A DNA stretch of 64,000 nucleotides from Kingdonia uniflora. Taxonomy: Eukaryota > Streptophyta > Magnoliopsida > Ranunculales > Circaeasteraceae. Position 1 is the first letter of the stretch. Every line of letters begins with the position of its first letter. The position numbers and the translations under genes were made by a program. The stretch lies in NCBI GenBank assembly GCA_014058105.1, contig JACGCM010002784.1:2728001-2792000 (forward strand), in the 5' to 3' direction. Below, piece after piece: positions 44,590 to 54,930 of this stretch. Below the pieces are notes generated by a model, which was not told the DNA's origin, made no database searches, and saw nothing but the letters and a program-made list of their open reading frames with translations.

Positions 44590-45490
44590 CATATGATGAT
44601 ATCGACCTAGGTTAGCGATGGCACGTTTCTTAGTTTCATCAATCATATTAAGGTTGCAAGCCAATTCGAACTCATTTTCCTCATCAGTCAGCTCGTGATC
44701 TTAAACTGGATAATGGTATTCAGAAGGAATGACGGCATCAGTGGCATAGGTAAAGAGGAACGGGGTGCATCTTGTTGACTGTCGGGGAGTGGTACGATAT
44801 GCCCATAGGACATGAGGCAGTTCTCGAAGCCAATTCCCTTTTTTCTGTGAGTGAAGCCATTTTTTGAGTCCATCCACGATAGTTTTCTTCATAATTACAG
44901 CTTGGCCATTGCCTTGAGGATAGTAAGGATTGGATGGTGAGTGAATGATATTGTGTTGGTTGAGGAAGGTTACGATTTTTTCTCCCACAAATTGGGGCAC
45001 GTTGTTAATACGAATTAGGTAGGGGCACCCAAACCGAGTGACGTTGTGTTCCTAGATAAAAGAGATGACCTCTTCTTCTCTGTTATGACATAGTGGAATT
45101 GCTTTTACCCATTTCGTAAAATAATCGGTGGCTACGAGTAGGTGACGGTGGCATCCTAGAGAGTTAGGGAATTTGCCGACGAGATCAAGTGCACATCTTT
45201 TGAATGGCCAGAACACCTTGCTTGTATGGAGTTTGAACGTAGGAGCGCATATCATATGTTCATGTCTTTGGCAGGTGTCACATCTGCGTGAGTACTCCTC
45301 TGTTTGCTTGCCAATGCCAGGCCAAAATACTCCTTGTGTAATAGCTTTATTTGCTAGTGATCGACCAACGGCATGGGAGCCACAAGTCCCTTTATGTAAT
45401 TCGTGGAGCATTTCATCTGTTTTTGGTTTAGAGAGGCACTTGAGGTAAGGCCCCGTGACGGAAAGGAGGTATAGCACACCATTTTGATTT
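44590..45490 (-). pseudogene. Integrase of Tat copy B
   Basis: The minus strand 45477-45052 has the HHCC zinc finger (HELHKGTCGSHAVGRSLANK ... CDTCQRH) and the first core Asp (CALDLVGKFPNS, DYFTKWVKA). The second catalytic Asp, normally in DNGPQF, is changed (INNVPQF, about 45005). The third, normally Glu in GQAE, is changed (GQAVIMKKTI, about 44925). WAYRTTPRQSTRCTPFLFTY and the C-terminal region follow. With two of three D,D-E residues lost it could not insert DNA. A frame break near 45050 separates the two halves. Confidence 0.85.
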
Positions 45491-45668
45491 GTGTAGCGCT
45501 TCGAGTTATTGATCAGTTGTCGGCATTCTTTTGGATTTGTTGGGAGTGGTCTGTTGTAACTGTTGTTGACACCGAGGTAGGCTAAGAAATGTTTTCGCCA
45601 ATCGTTGTCTCCCCCTTTATCGCCCCCAGTATTGATCGTGCATACAGAAATGCGATCAATGTTAAGAG

Positions 45669-46140
45669 TTAAAATGATTTCGATTTAGAGAATTGAGCTT
45701 CTGTACACAAGACCCCGGCTAGATATGCCAAGGAATAGGTGCATCTATTTTCACCTCGATGAAGGTAATCAAAAGTTGTTTTCGCAAACTTTTTCATCCT
45801 TTCTGCAACGAGGGTTGCATATTCGATCATTTTTCCATTCTTCTTGTATTGCTTAGAGTAATGGTGGACGATGAGTAGTGAATCTGTGTAAACTGAGAGT
45901 TTGGGGACATCGAGCTCAAGAGCGAGGTCAAGTCCATAAATGAGAGCTTCATACTCTGTGACATTATTTGTGGCCTTAAAATCCAAGCGGATTAATTTCT
46001 TAATTCTGTCATTAGAAGGGGCATCAAAACGATTCTGATTCCTGACCCTGCGGGTCCTGCTAATCCATCCGTGAGAAATCTTCACCCCTTTATTATAATC
46101 CATTCAGCTCGTTCGTCAAATAGTTTAGGGGGTGGATCTT
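45669..46140 (-). pseudogene. Archaeal-type RNase H of Tat copy B
   Basis: On the minus strand, NNVTEYEALIYGLDLALELD holds the Glu helix, LSVYTDSLLIVHHYS the Asp strand, and YLHRGENRCTYSLAYLAG the final segment, where the usual NxxADALA is altered (NRCTYSLA). This RVT_3-like domain follows a Ty3-type RNase H at 46640-46347, the arrangement typical of the Tat lineage. It is also present in copy A. The N-terminal strand with the first Asp is poorly preserved near 46120. Confidence 0.82.
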
Positions 46141-46346
46141 CAGGAGTTTCTTCTGTAAGGTCAGGGTCGTGCTCCCCCACTCGGGATCTTCCACTAAAAA
46201 ATCTATGATAAAATTGGCAACGACCTGTCCCTTTTTAGAATGATGTTATTCGAACATGATATCATGTTCTCCTAAATTGACTGACCACTATTGCGCTCTC
46301 CTTGACTTTTTTTTCTTGGATAGAGCTTCCTGAAGTGGGTAGTTCG

Positions 46347-46690
46347 TCATGACTCTGACTGAATAAGCTTGGAAGTAGTGTTTGAGTTTTTGTGAAGTGT
46401 AAACAAGAGTGAGAAGAATTTCTTAATTTTAAAGTACCTCATTTCCGCCGGAGTGAAGGTTTTGCTGATGAAGTAGACTGTTTTCTTAATTTTCCCTTCA
46501 AGGAGAATGAGAACAAAGCTGAGGGAAGTATCTGTGACTGTAAGGTAGATAATCAGTTTCTCATCATCTACTAGGGTGCTCATTATGGGAGACCTCCCCA
46601 AATAGGTTTTGAGATCCTGAAAAACTGCCTCGCATTCTGGTGTCCATGTGACCTCTGCATTTGGCTGAACTTTTCCTCGTTTAGTACAGC
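46347..46690 (-). pseudogene. Ty3-type RNase H of Tat copy B
   Basis: Directly after RT on the minus strand: LKTYLGRSPIMSTLVDDEKL, IIYLTVTDTSLSFVLILLEG, KTVYFISKTFTPAEMRYFKI. These correspond to the RNase H that normally follows Ty3/gypsy RT (usual YLAVS....ALV..., PVYYVSRTLTPAE). Catalytic acids are partly gone. It is in frame with RT. Confidence 0.8.
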
Positions 46691-47480
46691 CGCAGAGTAA
46701 TATGAATAGCCAACAACAGCAGTCTAAAGATATAGAAATGAAACGATTGACAGCGGCAATTTTGCCGGTAAGTTTCTGAACATTTTTTGTTATTTTTTTA
46801 GAGGGCATGTTGAGGAGATACCGAATCTGATCTGGATCGGCCTCAATCCCCTTATTGCTGATGAGGTGGCCTAGAAATTGGCCATAATGTATCCTAAATT
46901 GATACTTATCAGGGTTGAGATATATCCTGTAATATTGAAGAATGTTGAATATAGTGTTGAGATCTGAAATGTGAGTGGCTAACTGTATGCTCTTGCACAA
47001 GAGATTATCGATGTAAACTTCAACGACTTTCCCACGATGTGCTTTGAACATAGTAGTCATCAACTGCTTATATGTGGCACCCGCATTTTTGAGTTCGAAG
47101 GGCATGACTTTGTAGCAATAAAGACCTCTTTCAGTGATGAAAGTTGTATTTTCTTGATCTTCTTCCAAAAGTGGATTTTGATTGTATACCGAAGAAGCAT
47201 CCATTATAGATAGAAGGCCATGGCCTGCTGTAGAATCGAGGATCTGATGAATGTTGGGAAGAGGGAAACTATCCTTTGGAGTATGTCTGTTCAGATCGGT
47301 AAAATCTACGCAATCTCAGACTTTTTCGTTCTTCTTTGGGACAATGACAATATTGGATATCCAGTCTAGATATTTGGCTTCTCGAATAAATCCCACTTTG
47401 ATCAATTTCTCGATCTCGGTGTTAACTTCATCTCGAAGATGAGGTGACAGTCATCGTTGTTTATGTTTGACCACCGTGAC
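46691..47480 (-). pseudogene. Reverse transcriptase of Tat copy B
   Basis: On the minus strand, IEKLIKVGFIREAKYLDWIS and NIVIVPKKNEKV open the domain (a TGA or TAG near 47310 follows). Then come SIMDASSVYNQ (usual MDAFSGYNQI), FELKNAGATYKQLMTTMF and the active-site loop VYIDNLLCKS at about 47005-47030. The usual loop is YIDDMLVKS; the second Asp is Asn here, which should abolish polymerase activity. FLGHLISNKGIEADPDQI and LTGKIAAVNRFIS end the domain. The frame is otherwise open from 47204 to 46347 through RNase H (285 codons). Confidence 0.88.
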
Positions 47481-48056
47481 ATTGATGTTGATGGCTAATT
47501 TGTAACATACCTTGACCGGATCGACCCCAGGCATTTCATCAAAAGACCACGCAAAAATGCCTCAATTTAGTTGCAAGAACTAAATGAGAGTATTCTTTTT
47601 GTGTTGAACCAGCTTAGTATCAATGAAAGTACTTCTGCTAGGTCTATCAATGTTGATATATTTTGTGGGCTCCTCCGTGGAAGGTGGATCATTGAGGTGA
47701 TTAGCTTCCTGTAATTGCTATGCAGCAAATTTGTCAGAAGTATCTAGGATAGTAGGGACGGTATTTTCACAAGCTTAAGAGAGCTTCTAACTACCCCTAA
47801 TCTCATAGATACCATTGTCATTTTTGAATCAGAGTGTCTGATGATAGGTGGAAGCGATTACTTCCATGTTGTAAATCCAGCAATGGCCCATAATCCCGAG
47901 ATAATGAGATTTGGCGTTGATGATATAAAAAACAACGTCGATGGTGGCTGGTCCAGCGGTAATAGGTAAGATGATCTTGCCTACTCATTCTTCTTTGGAG
48001 CCATTGAATCTACTGATGTTGGTGTCGCTCTGAATAACTTGGTCGGCCAAACTCAT

Positions 48057-48491
48057 TTAGTTGATAGTGCTCTGAAAAAGAATCTCAATACCGCTTCCAG
48101 TATCGATCATCATCGTGTGCATGACAAACTTCTTCATTTTCAACATTATTATTAATGCATCATGATGTGGAAATTTGACATGGCTAGTATCGTAATCTTT
48201 GAAAGAAATCCCAAGCCGGCGATTGCTCGACCCAGGAAGAAGTTTTGCTTCTTTGTCTTGAGGTGTGAAATCGCAACATTCTAATAGTCTCCCACGCTTT
48301 GATCTGTTAGAATTGGTGATCTGATTAATTTCGATCATGTTCCTGGGGTGCATATGGTAAAGATGCTTCTCCTTAGCTTGATCATTAACCTGAATAACTT
48401 CAAGCTGCTTCTTATAGCTGCCATCTTTATATGATTGCAGGTCGACAATATATTCAAGCATCCGTCCCTCTTTAAAAATGTACTTGAGCAA
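48057..48491 (-). pseudogene. Aspartic protease region of Tat copy B
   Basis: The frame is open for 144 codons on the minus strand. A basic and Asn-rich linker is followed by ISFKDYDTSHVKFPHHDALI and then the catalytic motif MMIDTGSGIEILF, where DTGSS is usual. The flap region should follow at 48050-47900 but is interrupted. Processes gag-pol in active relatives. The motif Asp is intact. Confidence 0.75.
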
Positions 48492-48519
48492 CCTTTGTTA
48501 AGTATAGAAATTGTCAGTA

Positions 48520-49995
48520 GAATGATAGTTTACCTTATGATGCAGGCAATATAGTCAACTATCGATTGGTTCTAGTGGTTGAGAAATGCGGTAGAGCTTA
48601 TCCTTCAAAAGCAGTAGAAAAATTGTGGAGATTCGGACGTTCATCTTTGGGAGGATGGGTTTGTTTGGCTGACTGCCTTTCAGAGGGTAGCCAATGTTGC
48701 CCTTGGTGCACTTCTGATCTCCCAGTTCCTCCTTTGGTTCGGTGGTTTGATCTATAGATGGGCCTTTGGTGGAGAGGACGGATTTAGTAGATTTTTGTCG
48801 CTCAAACATCATCCTCTCCAGGTCGACGTAACTGTTGACCTTGGTGATCATATCCTCCAAGGTCGCCGGTTTGTTGAAGAAGAGGTGTTATTTGGCTTTA
48901 CAGTCGAGCTGGAGCGCATTGGTAAAAACAGTAATAGCTATTTTCTGATCGAGGTTATTTACTTTACGCGCGAGCTCTAAAAATTTCTTTACAAAATCCT
49001 CGAGCTTCTCTCCGTGTGACTGTTTAAGACTGATAAGAGAATATAAATTTTCCTCTTTATCCTTATTTTAAGCATTAGTCTTGATGAACTGTTTCTGCAG
49101 CTGGTCGAATGTATATATGGTGTCCTCAAGGAGAGAGTAGAACCATCAGAGTGGCTTCTCCAGTAGACTTGTAGCGAACAGACGGCAGAGAATATGGTTG
49201 AGATTGGAGTATAACCCCAATGATTCACGATACTGATGAATGTGGTCCTTTGGGTCAGTACCTTTGTATTTACAATTTTTTGGAGTATGGAAACCTTTTG
49301 GTATCTCCATATCTAATAGCTCTTTGGCAATTGGACTTCCTTGTAATTTTGTGATGTCATCGGTAGTACCCAAAACTTGTGCTTCGATCAACTCATTAAT
49401 TCGTTGGTCTATATGCTCTTTCATAACGTAATGAAGTGTTGGTTGAATCGCTGGACGAGTAGGTTGTGGAGGATGAGTGCCCGTACCTTCACTCAGGCGA
49501 TCTCGTACTAGAACTTGATGTTGAGGTCGTTGTTCTTCCTCCTGACAAACAGAAATTCGGTGACCTCGACTGACTTCAGACTAAACTTCACCTCCCAAAT
49601 GTATAAAGGGTTGTGGTTCGTACTATAGATTCCTGGAAATATCTTTAATGGCGACTCCTCGAGGTCCCAATCTTTCCCTTGCAGAAATACGGGAGGTATC
49701 TGGTAACTAATTATGACCTCTGGCTGGTAGAGCCTGCTGAGTATTTTACAGAGCCTCTAGGGCAGTCTGCATTGTTATCATATGGTCTTTATATCATTTG
49801 AGTACTATCAAACGAGCTTGTCGTTTTTTATCGAACTCTTTCTCACGGAGCTCCCAATTCTTAATTAACTGAAGCTCGAGCTCGGTACGTTTCTCTGTTT
49901 TGGCATTGAGATTTGCCCGTAACTCTGTAAGTTGCCCCAGCTCTATTGAAACATCGAGCTGAGTTCCTATAGCCGGTCGTCAGGAAGTAACCATG
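48520..49995 (-). pseudogene. gag of Tat copy B
   Basis: On the minus strand the capsid-type Retrotrans_gag domain is recognisable: IPKGFHTPKNCKYKGTDPKD (about 49325), FATSLLEKPL with a stop, WFYSLLEDTIYTFDQLQKQF (about 49130) and FVKKFLELARKVNNLDQKIA (about 49000). A linker with a C..H..DNF remnant of a knuckle follows near 48545. Helical, Glu/Arg-rich N-terminal sequence precedes it (49995-49860). Stops at about 49144, 49073 and 48885. Gag forms the particle that packages RNA. Confidence 0.78.
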
Positions 49996-50045
49996 ATTAA
50001 AAGTTGTAGTGAAAGAATGCCTTAGGATATCGTGGAAATGCAATC

Positions 50046-50066
50046 TTTCCCACAGACGGCGTCAAA
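50046..50066 (-). other. Primer-binding site next to the 5' LTR
   Basis: Directly inside the LTR, the minus strand reads TTTGACGCCGTCTGTGGGAA. TGRCGCCGT matches, with one change, the complement of the 3' end of plant tRNA-Asp (TGGCGCCGT), the primer class common in Tat/Athila elements. Confidence 0.7.
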
Positions 50067-50687
50067 TGTAATAGCCAAATTCCGTAAGCTCGAAATGGCT
50101 TGGAATTTTCTATCATACCAATAAACCTGCGACAATATTCTAATGGAAAGTATGAAATGACACAGGTGATTTTAGTATGGAGAACTTCTGAATAGGTAAA
50201 AAACTACGACCTCGAGTGGAGGATTTTTATAAAAGTATCTTTATTGCTTAGGACGGATATCTTAGTACAAGTGATCTCTAGATATATAACTGTTTGAACA
50301 TTGTAACTAAGAAGTTTGAATGTTGCAGAGAATCTAGAATAAGTAGTTTCTTGATGATCTTATATATAATTTTGCTGGTCCTGGTCTTTTCTGGAACTTT
50401 TCCTTTATATAAGCCTTTTCCGCAGCTCTTCATCATGCTTGAACACGTTTTCTGAACAATGTGGTTAGTGGCGGTTGACTGATTAACTGACGAGTTTGTG
50501 AGAGACATGTATCTTTGACTGGATAAGGCTTTTCGGTTTAAGTTCGGCCCACGTTCTTAACCAGTTTGTGGGGTAGGTTGGAATATTGATTGGGGAAGTT
50601 ATGTTAAAAATGCGTAAGTCTGAGATGGAAGTGATTCGAACTGGTGACAACTCGACTTTAGGTGAGATCGGGGGATATGTCCCTACA
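50067..50687 (-). repeat. 5' LTR of Tat copy B
   Basis: The plus-strand view starts TGTAATAGCCAAATTCC and ends GTCCCTACA, giving TGTA/TACA ends; same length (621) as the LTR at 29143. It carries the element promoter in principle, read leftward. Confidence 0.92.
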
Positions 50688-50692
50688 ATTAC
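50688..50692 (+). repeat. Target-site duplication, right (ATTAC)
   Basis: Matches 29138-29142 exactly. Confidence 0.9.
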
Positions 50693-50860
50693 TTTGATGT
50701 TTTTATATATCGCCTATCTTCTCTCGTTGTCATTCCGACATCTCCTTCCTGAACTTGACACTTTTCACAAGAAAATTTTCTGCTTCTAAAGAGTCTTTCC
50801 TAAGGATACCGAAGGCATAATCCAAATACTTACAACTGAATCCCTTTGTCTTCTTTAGTT

Positions 50861-51430
50861 CAGCCATACAACATGCCAGGAACATCAAAGGAAACTTTCC
50901 CTTGCCATTATAAAGTGGACATTAACTCGGGTGCTCTTGCAAATGGAGTATATTATTGGTGGACAACTTGCCATGGTATTCTCTCCTTTGACTTGGAAAA
51001 TGAAAAGTCTCAAGTTATTAAGATATTAGTTCCTGTGATGGGGATGCTCGGTACTACGCAGAAAGCAATAGTGTGCTTAGGGGAATCAGAAGGAATTCTC
51101 TACTATCTTTTCTTAAGTATGATCAGCCTTTAGGCTTGGATACTTGACTTTGATCTCAACTAGGTAAGAAAAAACTTCATCCCTGTATGGAAAATGGATT
51201 ACAATCCAATTTTTTTAAGAGTTGGTGTAAAAAGCCGCCTAACATGTCTGATTGGTGCACCACTCCCAGTACAACTATGTATCCTTTTGCTTTCCAAGAT
51301 GATGTTGTGTTTATGGAAGTATGCAGATCAATTTGCAGTCATCACCTAAAAATTGGAAGATTTGAGGAACTTTGTGGGTTTGGGAAGCTGAGCTATCAGA
51401 AACCCAATAAAATTGTGGTTCCGTACAAAT
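50861..51430 (+). pseudogene. Captured F-box protein fragment (FBA region)
   Basis: After a possible TTTAG acceptor, the plus strand reads NSGALANGVYYWWTTCHGIL then SFDLENEKSQVIKILVPV, the F-box-associated pattern (usual NG.LHWW....ILSFDLE.EKF). From 51187, FAFQDDVVFMEVCRSICSHH and KIGRFEELCGF look like the C-terminal part of the same domain. A stop at about 51131 and a frame change separate the two halves. The N-terminal F-box itself is absent. Located just right of Tat copy B, in DNA that was contiguous with 29137 before the insertion. Confidence 0.6.
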
Positions 51431-51499
51431 GAACTTTAGTACCAATGCAAAATATGCAGAATTGCTATTGGCAACCCAAATCCTATAAAAGTGCAGTAA

Positions 51500-51790
51500 C
51501 AAATGTAAAAAGGAAAGATATCCAAGCATATCATGCGAGTATAAATGACGTGCAGAAAGTCAGAGAACTCAATAAGATCTTGAGGGATTTGAGAAAGAAT
51601 GGTGATATAATTATTATGGTATCGAAAGTGAAAGAGTTGCTTAAGGATCGAAAATACCTTATTTTTGGCTTGATTCCTTTTATGCCAAAGACATGAGATT
51701 ATTCTCAAACTTAAAGAGGAGCTTCCCTTGAAGAAACCTATCATGGAAGAGCCATGCATTATTAACATAAAAATAAAGGAGGCCAACACA
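51500..51790 (+). pseudogene. Captured SIN3-type PAH domain fragment
   Basis: INDVQKVRELNKILRDLRKN, then GDIIIMVSKVKELLKDRKYL and IFGLIPFMPK match the paired amphipathic helix of SIN3-like co-repressors (usual V.ELFKGH.DLI.GFN.FLPK). After a one-base frame change at about 51690, HEIILKLKEELPLKKPIMEE continues the post-PAH linker. PAH domains bind repressor peptides in the nucleus. Only one PAH is present. It directly follows the F-box fragment on the same strand and a stop lies between them, so any joint transcript would be chimeric. Confidence 0.68.
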
Positions 51791-53305
51791 ACTAGTGTCC
51801 ACCTCCCAGTTCCTAATTTGTTATATTCCTGTATGAGTGAGTCTATGTAGGAGATGTAGGTTTACCTAGGTATCCAAGTCAAGTGGAAGCATCTATAAAT
51901 AGAACATAATGAAATAAGTAAGAACTCAAGTATCCAAGTTAAGTGGATAGAATTCTCCTTATTAATGCCTCTAGTTTCTTTACACTCAAAAAAGAGATCA
52001 AATGAAATGTAAGAATAGCTTTATAATGGTGAGCGAAATATATATCTAACAAAGAAAGTATATTTTAGGCATCAAGGAGTAAGGGAAGAAAGCGGTAGCA
52101 AATGTCGACTAACTCGTCCATAAGCACGACCAATCGTAATGGGATCATCACTATCTAGATAGACAATTGTGTCCTGCCAAACATGCTCAATATACCCTCC
52201 AAGCCAAAGATCTGAAAAACAAGGCTATTAGATTTAACTTGGATTTGGAACCAAAAAAGATAACATAACTTCTATTTTAATGTTGATTTTCCAATAGGAA
52301 TTACAAGTAGTAAATTAGTAAGTTTCGTGTAGTGATAATATTATTATGCTAGAACTGAAATTACTATAGGGCTTATGGATAAAAGAACGCAGAAGGATAA
52401 TTACATAGCTCTTCCACTCATTAGCTGTCCAATATACTATAGTAAAAAGTTACATTCAAAGCTAGTATAGGGTTTACGAGCTCATTTCTATGAACTGGCT
52501 AAGCTTTGACTCCCCTTTAAATCTTCAAAGTTGTGCTTAGGATCAATATGGAAGAAACTTAAAATGCAAAAGTCCCACAAAAGCAAGTTAAAGTACAAAC
52601 AGAGGTGAAACTAGGGGGCATATGAAAAAACTTCTCGCCCATGGAAGAGATAGTATGCCCATTATCAGATTCCAGGAAGAACAACTTCTATATAAATTAA
52701 TAAGCAATAATAATATATTCTCAAACCCATTATAGCGATAATAAAATTCAGTGAGAAAAGAGGAAAAACACAATTAGGGTTTAAATCTAAGAAATACAAA
52801 TTTAGCAGGAAAATCATACCTTTGAATCGATTTCAAACTGCCTCGCAGTACCAACAATAAAAAAACTAACAAACATTAACCCCAAAATCAAAAGAGAATG
52901 CATAAATACATAGCAATGATTACTGATTTGAAGAGGAAAAACGAGACAAAAATTACCCAACTTGCAGGAACCCTAAAACCTTTACATATATTAGATAAAT
53001 CAGATCCTACACCTAAAGATTGAACGAGAGAGCAATGAATTTCAAATCCCCCATTCAAATACCTCATATGAAGAGATTAGAGATTGAAGAAATCATAAAT
53101 ACAACAAGGATGAGAGAAGACTTATAGAAGATCGACAGTATCCCCTTTGAAATTGTGGCTGGTAAAGAAAGAGAAATTTTATGTTCGCCACAATACAAAG
53201 TTGAAAATTGGAGTGGGAATGGAAAGTGCGAGAGTTCTAATTCCCTAAAATAAATAAACGTCGGCAAGGTACAAAAACGTTAGCAATAGTAGTCATTTTC
53301 TAGTG
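51791..53305. other. Carrier DNA with one unassigned minus-strand exon and a CACTA-like right end
   Basis: 52211-52069 on the minus strand follows a TTTTTCAG acceptor and is open: LWLGGYIEHVWQDTIVYLDS, then DDPITIGRAYGRVSRHLLPL, ending SSLTP. It looks like a real terminal exon but I do not recognise the family. At the right edge, ATTTTCTAGTG ends at 53305, the inverse of CACTAGAAAAT, resembling the sequence at 22591. The rest is AT-rich with nothing recognisable. Confidence 0.4.
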
Positions 53306-54590
53306 ACAAAAAAATCCTTCGTTTCCTTTTATAGTATTTTACTATTTTTGTTAAAGTTCCGTTATCCTCATGGCATATAAATAATCAACCAACAAACATA
53401 GACACAATAATTCATGCACACATAACATAATATTTACCAGAGATTCACCCTAAGGCTATTCCCCACCACTAAGTTAGAAATTTACTATGTATCCAAGTTC
53501 AATTATAAGCCCTCAAGAGATTCTAACGAACATAGAATTATCTAATCTCATAATACCCTCGCATAGATTTATAAGTGAAAAAGAAAACAAGCAATCTATC
53601 AAGAACCCGAAGATTACCTCAACAAAGACCATGTTGCATACCTTCTTCTTGAAACCTTTCAATCTTCTCTCTTCATTGATTTCTTATCTTAGCAACTAAG
53701 AGGTACTTCCCCTCTCACCATTAAATCCCAAGAGAATACCCTCCACCATCTTCCTTGTAAAGACCAAATCTTTACAAGGTTTATCATAGAGGCTACATCT
53801 CTTCTAAATTTTAATTTAAGTTTCTACAAACCTCATAGGTTCCTTTTATAACCAAAGAAACCTAAAACATATTCCTTGATGAATTGGGAGTTTTCAATAC
53901 TTACCATACTTGAAGTAGAAGTATTCCAAAACAAGAAAACACTCCCAAAAGGGGCCAAAAATATCCAAAAGGAAGTTCTACTTCGAGTATAACTCGAACT
54001 TAAATTCAGTGCCCGAATCTACCACGGGTTTCGTACTAGCAGACTAAGCTGATTATAACTTCTGATCCAATGATCTGATTGCTGATCCATCAGTTACTTT
54101 CGCTTTGTATCAACGATATCTATAATTTTTTTTTTTGACATTTTGCATCAGGCGAACGCCCAGATCACCATAATCAGATATTTCTATTTTTAATCCATTT
54201 TCTTCCATTTTGACTCGCAAATACTAACATTAGATACACAATCTGTCTGTTACAAAGTCAAGAACTACTCCCATGAACTAGGAGATCAATATCTAAATTA
54301 CAAACTAACTGCATCATCAAGAAAATAAAACAGAAAATTACATATTATCAATCAAGCAATTAGGGCAACCATGAAAAAGATTACAAGATCTCCATTTTTT
54401 TAATTTTGATTATCATAGAAAAAACATGGGAGTTACTCCAATAAATTCAAAGATAAAAATTCGAAGGTTTGGACTAAGCTAACTGCATCAAGAAAGAATT
54501 AAACGAAAAACTCCAGTGATTTAACAGCCAAGAACTCCTCGTGAAGAAGCTAAAGTTGTTGTTGAGGATTATCGACCAAATTAGCTTCGT
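53306..54590. other. Spacer; no gene recognised
   Basis: AT-rich DNA. An imperfect inverted repeat, AAGTTCTACTTCGAGTATAA with CTCGAACTT, lies at about 53971-54002. No terminal repeats or conserved coding block found. Confidence 0.35.
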
Positions 54591-54790
54591 CAATCCGCTT
54601 TTTCATCTTTCCATCCTTCTTCAGACAATTTGCGCAACTCATCATCCATTTTATCTCCCATGATCCAATCATAGAACTCAATAAATTCTATTTTTATTTC
54701 TTCTTTTTCTTTTTGCACTTCATCTTCGAAGTTGATGAGTCGCAAGAGATCTTTCCCAGGAAATTTTTCAGGTGTTTGTGAGTACTAAAA
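54591..54790 (-). pseudogene. Unrecognised C-terminal exon
   Basis: The minus strand is open for about 65 codons without an ATG at its head: FPGKDLLRLINFEDEVQKEK, then EFIEFYDWIMGDKMDDELRK and EEGWKDEKAD before TGA. Composition is strongly protein-like (charged, helical). A stop lies just upstream, so it would be an exon. No family recognised. Confidence 0.35.
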
Positions 54791-54868
54791 CCCTTGTTGT
54801 TCTTCTTTTTTCAACAAAAAATCCATTACTTCTTTATTTTTATGGCTAAACTTGTTGTATAATCTTTA

Positions 54869-54930
54869 TCTACAATACTAAAGGAACAACTGTCATTAGA
54901 ATTAATCTCCGCTCTTCATCATACTACCCT
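54869..54930 (+). mobile_element. Second Helitron-like 5' terminus
   Basis: TCTACAATACTAAAGGAAC follows an A at 54868, like the start at 2735. CT-rich leader-like sequence (CTCTCTCTCTCGATCGATCG at about 55172) and captured exons follow, again paralleling the first. No 3' end is found before the window ends. Confidence 0.45.

Larger units (their letters stand above)
29143..50687 (-). mobile_element. Tat-type Ty3/gypsy LTR retrotransposon copy B with nested CACTA
   Basis: Two LTRs of 621 bp in the same orientation (29143-29763 and 50067-50687) enclose gag, protease, RT, RNase H, archaeal-type RNase H and integrase on the minus strand. ATTAC duplications flank the whole. The span is 21.5 kb; without the CACTA insertion at 31618-38621 it is about 14.5 kb, within the range of large Tat elements. 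Between integrase and the 3' LTR lies a long plus-strand region with an intron-containing coiled-coil gene and two smaller units. I count about 20 differences in the first 165 aligned LTR bases, so insertion is old. Catalytic residues in RT and integrase are lost. Confidence 0.93.

Noticed and set aside
22588..53308. Three-base target duplication for the possible outer CACTA element
   Set aside because: The flanking triplets are TTT and ACA. The element is therefore listed only as possible.
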